Positions 56,538 through 64,000 of a stretch of DNA of 64,000 nt are shown here, one piece after another. The notes below the pieces were generated by a model that was not told where the DNA came from, ran no database searches, and saw nothing but the letters and a program-made list of their open reading frames with translations. The DNA lies in the NCBI GenBank assembly GCA_014843695.1, contig CM026400.1, positions 42,019,983-42,083,982 of the forward strand, read 5' to 3'. Position 1 is the stretch's first letter. The number at the start of each line of letters is the position of its first letter. A program made the position numbers and the translations under genes. Origin of the DNA: Archivesica marissinica (lineage: Eukaryota; Mollusca; Bivalvia; Venerida; Vesicomyidae).

Positions 56538-58966
56538 ACCAAGTTGTCTGGTACCTGGCTGTGAAACATATCAACCTCATAATCCCCTAAACCCACATTG
56601 TCTGGTACCTGACTGTGTCACATGTTCCATAATCCACAAAATCTACGTTTTCTCTTACCTGGCTTTGTCACATACTCCCTTAAATCTGTTTTCTGGTACC
56701 TGGCTTTGTCACATACTCCCTTAAATCTACGTTTTCTGGTACCTGGCTTTGTCACATACTCCCTTAAATCTACGTTTTCTGGTACCTGGCTTTGTCACAT
56801 ACTCCCTTAAATCTATGTTTTCTGGTACCTGGCTTTGTCACATACTCCCTTAAATCTATGTTTTCTGGTACCTGGCTTTGTCACATACTCCCTTAAATCT
56901 ATGTTTTCTGGTACCTGGCTTTGTCACATACTCCCTTAAATCTGTTTTCTGGTACCTGGCTTTGTCACATACTCCCATAAATCTATGTTTTCTGGTACCT
57001 GGCTTTGTCACATACTCCCATAAATCTATGTTTTCTGGTACCTGGCTTTGTCACATACTCCCTTAAATCTATGTTTTCTGGTACCTGGCTTTGTCACATA
57101 CTCCCTTAAATCTATGTTTTCTGGTACCTGGCTTTGCCACATACTCCCTTAAATCTGTTTTCTGGTACCTGGCTTTGTCACATACTCCCATAAATCTATG
57201 TTTTCTGGTACCTGGCTTTGTCACATACTCCCATAAATCTATGTTTTCTGGTACCTGGCTTTGTCACATACTCCCTTAAATCTATGTTTTCTGGTACCTG
57301 GCTTTGTCACATACTCCCTTAAATCTATGTTTTCTGGTACCTGGCTTTGCCACATACTCCCTTAAATCTGTTTTCTGGTACCTGGCTTTGTCACATACTC
57401 CCATAAATCTATGTTTTCTGGTACCTGGCTTTGTCACATACTCCCATAAATCTATGTTTTCTGGTACCTGGCTTTGCCACATACTCCCTTAAATCTGTTT
57501 TCTGGTACCTGGCTTTGTCACATACTCCCATAAATCTATGTTTTCTGGTACCTGGCTTTGTCACATACTCCCTTAAATCTACGTGTTCTGGTACCTGGCT
57601 TTGTCACATACTCCCTTAAATCTATGTTTTCTGGTACCTGGCTTTGTCATATACTCCCTTAAATCTACGTGTTCTGGTACCTGGCTTTGTCATATACTCC
57701 CTTAAATCTATGTTTTCTGGTACCTGGCTTTGTCACATACTCCCTTAAATCTACGTTTTCTGGTACCTGGCTTTGTCACATACTCCCTTAAATCTATGTT
57801 TTCTGGTACCTGGCTTTGTCACATACTCCCGTAAATCTACGTTTTCTGGTACCTGGCTTTGTCACATACTCCCTTAAATCTACGTTTTCTGGTACCTGGC
57901 TTTGTCATATACTCCCTTAAATCTATGTTTTCTGGTACCTGGCTTTGCCACATACTCCCTTAAATCTGTTTTCTGGTACCTGGCTTTGTCACATACTCCC
58001 ATAAATCTATGTTTTCTGGTACCTGGCTTTGTCACATACTCCCTTAAATCTACGTGTTCTGGTACCTGGCTTTGTCACATACTCCCTTAAATCTATGTTT
58101 TCTGGTACCTGGCTTTGTCATATACTCCCTTAAATCTACGTGTTCTGGTACATGGCTTTGTCATATACTCCCTTAAATCTATGTTTTCTGGTACCTGGCT
58201 TTGTCACATACTCCCGTAAATCTACGTTTTCTGGTACCTGGCTTTGTCACATACTCCCTTAAATCTACGTTTTCTGGTACCTGGCTTTGTCATATACTCC
58301 CTTAAATCTATGTTTTCTGGTACCTGGCTTTGCCACATACTCCCTTAAATCTGTTTTCTGGTACCTGGCTTTGTCACATACTCCCATAAATCTATGTTTT
58401 CTGGTACCTGGCTTTGTCACATACTCCCTTAAATCTACGTGTTCTGGTACCTGGCTTTGTCACATACTCCCTTAAATCTATGTTTTCTGGTACCTGGCTT
58501 TGTCATATACTCCCTTAAATCTACGTGTTCTGGTACATGGCTTTGTCATATACTCCCTTAAATCTATGTTTTCTGGTACCTGGCTTTGTCACATACTCCC
58601 TTAAATCTACGTTTTCTGGTACCTGGCTTTGTCACATACTCCCTTAAATCTATGTTTTCTGGTACCTGGCTTTGTCACATACTCCCGTAAATCTACGTTT
58701 TCTGGTACCTGGCTTTGTCACATACTCCCTTAAATCTACGTTTTCTGGTACCTGGCTTTGTCACATACTCCCTTAAATCTATGTTTTCTGGTACCTGGCA
58801 TTGTCACATACTCCCTTAAATCTACGTTTTCTGGTACCTGGCTTTGTCACATACTCCCTTAAATCTACGTGTTCTGGTACCTGGCTTTGTCACATACTCC
58901 CTTAAATCTACGTGTTCTGGTACCTGGCTGTGTAATATAACATACCTCATAATCCCCTAAATCCAC
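56538..58966. repeat. 43-bp exon-edge array, second copy
   Basis: Same as 14117-16545, with the same higher-order blocks. Confidence 0.94.
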
Positions 58967-59059
58967 GTTGTCTGGTACCATGAAGCCTGGGTCCCTGCCC
59001 ATCAATAATAGCATTAAAAGGAAAGGATCTCTCTGAAATATGCCAAGGGAAAGATAAAT
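58946..59059 (-). CDS. RING ligase exon 6, second copy
   Basis: Same as 16525-16638. Confidence 0.77.
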
Positions 59060-59077
59060 CTGCAAAAAGAAGCTTAG

Positions 59078-59444
59078 AAACAACCAGAACAAATCGGCAC
59101 TTTCTAACTTAGAAACAACAAAAAGTCAATGTTCTATATTGCAAGTTCAGTCTGGAATAGCTCAGCACTATATAACTAAGAAACAACCAGAAATTCAGTG
59201 TCCTTTATTGCAAGTTCAGTCTGGAATAGGTCAGCACTATATAACTTAGAAGCAACCAGAAATTTAGTGTTCTATATTGCAAGTTCAATCTGGAATAGGT
59301 CGGCACTATATTACTTAGAAACAACCAGAAATTCAGTGTTCTATATTGCAAGTTCAGTCTGGAATAGGTCGGCACTTTCTAACTTAGAAACAACAAAAAG
59401 TCAATGTTCTATATTGCAAGTTCAATCTGGAACAGGCTGTGTAG
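59078..59444. repeat. 69-bp minisatellite, second copy
   Basis: Same as 16657-17023. Confidence 0.9.
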
Positions 59445-59447
59445 AAA

Positions 59448-59721
59448 CTTTATTTATTTTACAACGATTGCAAAACAAGCATTAACAACTCATATTAATC
59501 ACTCTCGTTGGCGCGGATAAAAAAAATATACGTGGCACTCCGTGTGGGAGGAAACCAGAATACCCGGAGAAACTTCACCTGTCCCATCTGGCGACCACTG
59601 TCCCATCTGGCGACCACTGTACCATCTGGCGACCACTGTACCATCTTGCATACTTCCAGGTGTGAGGATCACACCCGGGTTGCATCGGCGAGAATCATGC
59701 TAACCACTGTGCTAATCAGAC
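59448..59721 (-). mobile_element. V-type SINE, second copy
   Basis: Same as 17027-17300. Confidence 0.81.
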
Positions 59722-59848
59722 AGTTGATTTTAGCTTGTATTCACCGCTCATAAGACACCTAGAAACGCGCCACAAAATATTCAACTTGCCACAATGCTCT
59801 GAGGTCCTGACTTACCAAGAAAATGTTTCATATAACAATAAAACGTAC

Positions 59849-59949
59849 CATAATATTAACAAAGCTTGCCTCTCTCTGCCGTTCATCTGCTCCGAGGTCC
59901 AGTACCATAAAATCTGGGTCAAATTCTCCGTCTGGTAGATTCATTGTTG
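59849..59949 (-). CDS. RING ligase exon 5, second copy
   Basis: Same as 17428-17528. Confidence 0.68.
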
Positions 59950-60931
59950 CTAAAATATCAAAATAGAGAAAAACATCATTGCTAATTTATCAAAATAGAA
60001 AAAAACATTGTGGCTAAATTAACAAAATAGAGAAAGACATCGTTGCTAAATTATCAAAATAGAGAAAAACATCGTGGCTAAATTAACAAAATAGAGAAAA
60101 ACATCGTTGCTATATTAGCAAAATAGAGAAAAACATCATTGCTAAATTAACAAAATAGAGAAAAACATCGTTGCTAAATTATCAAAATAGAGAAAAACAT
60201 CGTTGCTAAATTATCAAAATAGAGAAAAACATCATTGCAGAATTAACAAAATAGAGAAAAACATAGTAGCAGATTTATCAAAATAGAGAAAAACATCATT
60301 GCAGAATTAGCAAAATAGAGAAAAACATAGTAGCAGATTTATCAAAATAGAGAAAAACATCATTGGAGAATTAGCAAAATAGAGAAAAACATAGTAGCAG
60401 ATTTATCAAAATAGAGAAAAACATCGTTGCTAAATTAACAAAATAGAGAAAAACATTGTTGCTAAATTATCAAAATAGAGAAAAACATCGTTGCTAATTT
60501 ATCAAAATAGAGAAAAACATCGTGGCTAAATTAACAAAATAGAGAAAAACATCGTTGCAGAATTATCAAAATAGAGAAAAACATTGTTGCTAATTTATCA
60601 AAATAGAGAAAAACATCGTTGCTAAATTATCAAAATAGAGAAAAACATCGTTGCAGAATTAGCAAAATAGAGAAAAACATCGTTGCTAAATTAGCAAAAT
60701 AGAGAAAAACATAGTTGCTAATTTATCAAAATAGAGAAAAACATCGTTGCAGAATTATCAAAATAGAGAAAAACATCGTTGCTATATTATCAAAATATAG
60801 AAAAACATCGTTGCTAATTTATCAAAATATAGAAAAACATCATTGCTATATTATCAAAATAGAGAAAAACATCGTTGCTATATTATCAAAATAGAGAAAA
60901 ACATCGTTGCTAAATTATCAAATATTGCTTA
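59942..60931. repeat. 32-bp exon-edge array, second copy
   Basis: Same as 17521-18510. Confidence 0.94.
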
Positions 60932-61653
60932 ACTTGCTCTTGGACCATAGGATATTGTGTTGATATGGGTTATTGTTTAGCATACCTACTTGCTCTTGGA
61001 CCATAGGATATTGTGTTGATATGGGTTATTGTTAACATACCTACTTGCTCTTGGACCATAGGATATTGTGTTGATATGGGTTATTGTTTAGCATACCTAC
61101 TTGCTCTTGGACCATAGGATATTGTGTTGATATGGGTTATTGTTAACATACCTACTTGCTCTTGGACCATAGGATATTGTGTTGATATGGATTATTGTTA
61201 ACATACCTACTTGCTCTTGGACCATAGGATATTGTGTTGATATGGGTTATTGTTAACATACCTACTTGCTCTTGGACCATAGGATATTGTGTTGATATGG
61301 GTTATTGTTTAGCATACCTACTTGCTCTTGGACCATAGGATATTGTGTTGATATGGGTTATTGTTAACATACCTACTTGCTCTTGGACCATAGGATATTG
61401 TGTTGATATGGGTTATTGTTAACATACCTACTTGCTCTTGGACCATAGGATATTGTGTTGATATAGGTTATTGTTAACATACCTACTTGCTCTTGGACCA
61501 TAGGATATTGTGTTGATATGGGTTATTGTTTAGCATACATACTTGCTCTTGGACCATAGGATATTGTGTTGATATGGGATATTGTTCAGCAGACATACTT
61601 GCTCTTGGACCATAAGATATTGTGTTGATATGGGTTATTGTTTAGCTTACCTG
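60932..61653. repeat. 56-bp array, second copy
   Basis: Same as 18511-19232; two further units at 62739-62861. Confidence 0.94.
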
Positions 61654-62738
61654 TAACACCCGTGGGCGTTTTTGGTCGAGGATGGCCGGCAATTGTAGGC
61701 ACATGTAAAAAACAATTCAAACGAAGTATCAATGTTAATCTCTTTTACTACACATGTATTTCTTGATACCGGTACTTTGTCATCACGCAATTACAAACCG
61801 TGACATAAAAATCGCGTACCAGTTACGCTACAGTATTATGAGTATATGTACCTTGTTTATGCGCAGGCGTGAGAGACGATTATCTGCAGCGAGCTTATAT
61901 ATATATAGACAAATGTCTTGCAAGACATTCGTCATTACCAAATCGGATTTCACGTTACGGAAATAACAACCAATCAGATGCGTTGATGCATTTGACCGTG
62001 TCTATCACTTCTACCTGCGAGACGCCATCTTGCAAGACAAATTTAGCTCGAACAAATTTCAGAATCAAATAGTGTGAAACTTACACAACACTTCACATAA
62101 ATGCTGGAGTTAACAAATAGTATAGATTACTAGGAATAATTACATATACGTTAAGGTTAGTAAATGTTAGTAGTTTTGTATAAATAATGCGGAACGAAAA
62201 GTCTAGCCGACGTGGAATGAACGGATAGACTTTGAAAACATTGCGCGTTCGTAACTTTTGCTAGACATAAGCATGGAATATACATAATCAAAAACCATTA
62301 GCATGAAATCTGAATCGGCAGAAGTTTGGCAAATACCTTTCGGTTAATGAAAATATGGTTGATTATCGTATGACTTTCTTGGAGTCCTACAGAACTGAAG
62401 AAATACAATTCTAAGATGCGACCGGAAGTAGTTAGATTTGTCTTTCTGTGATTTGATTTCCCCAGGTGAAATAGTCATCCAAGAAAATCTGACGCGATTC
62501 AACCATATTTTAGAGTAAGAAACACAATAAATATGCATGATATACCCAAATAAATGTCATAGAGCAAAGGAAAGTGATTGACTGTCCTGGATAAAGTGAA
62601 AATGAGTGTAAACTATGTCTGTCAAAGTCTAGCCAAGGAAGATCCGACCGTTCTGTAACGGTATAAAAGTTGTGAAATGTTTGTTGACTGTCTTCAAGGT
62701 TCTACTTAGTGATCATGTATAATACGAAAGTCCACATT
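61654..62738. other. Single-copy island, second copy
   Basis: Same as 19233-20317. Confidence 0.4.
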
Positions 62739-62859
62739 ATCACATACCTACTTGCTCTTGGACCATAGGATATTGTGTTGATATGGGTTATTGTTTAGCA
62801 TACCTACTTGCTCTTGGACCATATGATATTGTGTTGATATGGATTATTGTTTAGCATAC

Positions 62860-63137
62860 CTTCGCGTTCCCGGAGCATAGGATGTTGACCTATAATGGGT
62901 CTGACGTTTGGCTGCGGATCATCTGAGTCGTTTGGCTGACTGGTATGGTGAAAGAAAATTCTATGACCAGGCCCAGGATTCCGAACCCTGGATCTGAACC
63001 CCGGATTGGGTCTGACACCGGGAAGCTGATCTACTATTGATTCTTGGCTCTCCGACGGTGATACACTGCTGTCACTTGAGGTCCCCCTCGGATTGACAAC
63101 ACCAGCCCCTCGGCGCCTGAATGGCCTTTCTGGTGAC
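62860..63137 (-). CDS. RING ligase exon 4, second copy
   Basis: Same as 20439-20716. Confidence 0.76.
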
Positions 63138-63192
63138 CTACAAGTGAACGATTATCTGATGCATATTTAACAATTTACTCTCCAACTTTTTG

Positions 63193-63264
63193 CTCGGGTT
63201 TTACGCCGCATACATCAGCACCATTTTGGGCTATATTGCCGGCAGGCAGTTTAACGGCTTCTTT
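63193..63264 (-). mobile_element. SINE family C fragment, second copy
   Basis: Same as 20772-20843. Confidence 0.64.
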
Positions 63265-63295
63265 TGGAGGTACATGTATTTCCCTTTGTTGAATC

Positions 63296-63469
63296 TAGGG
63301 TCAAACCTGTTTTTCGTGGTCACCTCTATTAAGCAGCCAACCTGTATTAAGCAGCCAGATTCTAGATTCCCAATTTGTTATTTTATTATACCTCTATTTA
63401 GCAGCCACCTGTGCTAAGCAGCCACTTTCTGTGATTCCCTTGGCTGGCTGCTTAAGGCGGGTTTGACTG
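63296..63469 (-). mobile_element. pogo-like MITE, second copy
   Basis: Same as 20875-21048. Confidence 0.74.
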
Positions 63470-63539
63470 TATTAACACTATATCACAGGGTCTTACAGAA
63501 GTATCTACAAACTACCAAATAAGAGATCTCATGTTTGCT

Positions 63540-63789
63540 ATGTTCGGGTCTTACGCCTTCATCGGCATCATTTTGGGCTATATCGTCGGCGGGCAGTTTA
63601 CTTAACAACACCTTTCCTGGGCAAGCTCCAGCGGTTAACCAGCACTTGGTGCACCAACCTCCATAAGAAACTGCCAACTGTTTCATATAAATAGTCACGG
63701 CCTGTGCAGGGCTGGAACCCGTGACCATCAGTGATGATAGGTTATAGTGGTATACAAGTCAGCGACCGTAACCACTCGACCGAGGCGGA
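63540..63789 (-). mobile_element. SINE family C, second copy
   Basis: Same as 21119-21368. Confidence 0.79.
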
Positions 63790-63829
63790 CATACTTGATA
63801 ACTAAATAATCACATTTTAACTAGGGTAC

Positions 63830-64000
63830 CTTGTGAGACCACCTCTTCGAGCCCTTTCTGGTGACCTTCCCGCCATTCTTCTAGCTGCCTGACCCCTTCC
63901 TTCTCCCCTTCCTGCTGCGACCCTAGATGTACTGATGACCATAGGTAGCCTAGGGGCTGTGACCCCTATTGCTGCTGTAGCACCGGATGCTTCAGGAGAC
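63830..64000 (-). CDS. RING ligase exon 3, second copy, cut by window end
   Basis: Matches the 3' 171 nt of exon 21409-21626; its acceptor would lie beyond the window. Confidence 0.7.

Larger units (their letters stand above)
42422..64000 (+). repeat. Second copy of positions 1-21579 (offset 42421)
   Basis: Every landmark of 1-21579 recurs here at exactly +42421, with the same open frames and no gained or lost base in any array I compared, including arrays of dozens of near-identical units. The copy starts at the base matching window position 1 and runs to the window end. A biological duplication this old would normally show array-length differences, so an assembly join or circular wrap of a 42,421-bp scaffold is the simpler reading. 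A perfect recent tandem duplication is the alternative. Confidence 0.97.

Noticed and set aside
54452..64000. A second, paralogous RING gene
   Set aside because: No sequence difference from the first copy was found; treated as the same locus seen twice.

Overview
The window is eukaryotic nuclear DNA: AT-rich, very repeat-dense, with spliced gene structure and abundant tRNA-derived SINEs. One SINE family carries a domain resembling the V-domain of V-SINEs (compare RUDI of molluscs). A marine invertebrate, most likely a bivalve mollusc, fits best, but the species is an inference. There is no prokaryotic gene content and no intact tRNA or rRNA gene.

The main gene is on the minus strand between 26195 and 12031. 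By joining splice sites and reading phases I recovered eight exons (26195-26070, 25003-24893, 21626-21409, 20716-20439, 17528-17428, 16638-16525, 12993-12769, 12081-12031). Their phases agree at every junction and they encode about 407 residues ending in a complete RING-H2 finger plus a short tail. This is the 3' part of an E3 ubiquitin ligase gene whose C-terminus resembles RNF38/RNF44/RLIM. Its 5' end is not visible and may lie in or beyond the 1000-N gap (28299-29298).

The striking feature is that the introns are filled with minisatellites, and several of them (59 bp, 43 bp, 32 bp, 56 bp and 90 bp units) contain a copy of the neighbouring exon edge with its splice site. The arrays appear to have grown out of exon/intron boundaries. 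The 59-bp array repeats the acceptor and the last RING cysteine pair, creating three potential alternative terminal exons that would still complete the RING.

Layout: 1-12000, SINEs, MITEs and minisatellites (including a 33-bp array of about 58 copies at 8518-10453); 12031-26195, the RING gene with an intronic LINE reverse transcriptase fragment (22328-23453); 26200-28298, MITEs; 28299-29298, gap; 29299-30213, a 94-bp array that looks like a tandemly repeated micro-exon on the plus strand; 30459-37833, SINEs and a 65-bp array of about 44 copies (32583-35437); 38217-39115, a SINE cluster; 39614-41187, a bounded hAT-type transposon with a transposase remnant split by a SINE; 41630-42421, a noisy degenerate repeat.

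From 42422 to 64000 the sequence repeats 1-21579 with a constant offset of 42421 and no indel that I can find. Either the true unit is a perfect 42,421-bp tandem repeat or, more likely, a short scaffold has been joined end to end or wrapped. The second set of gene exons should not be counted as a separate gene without evidence.
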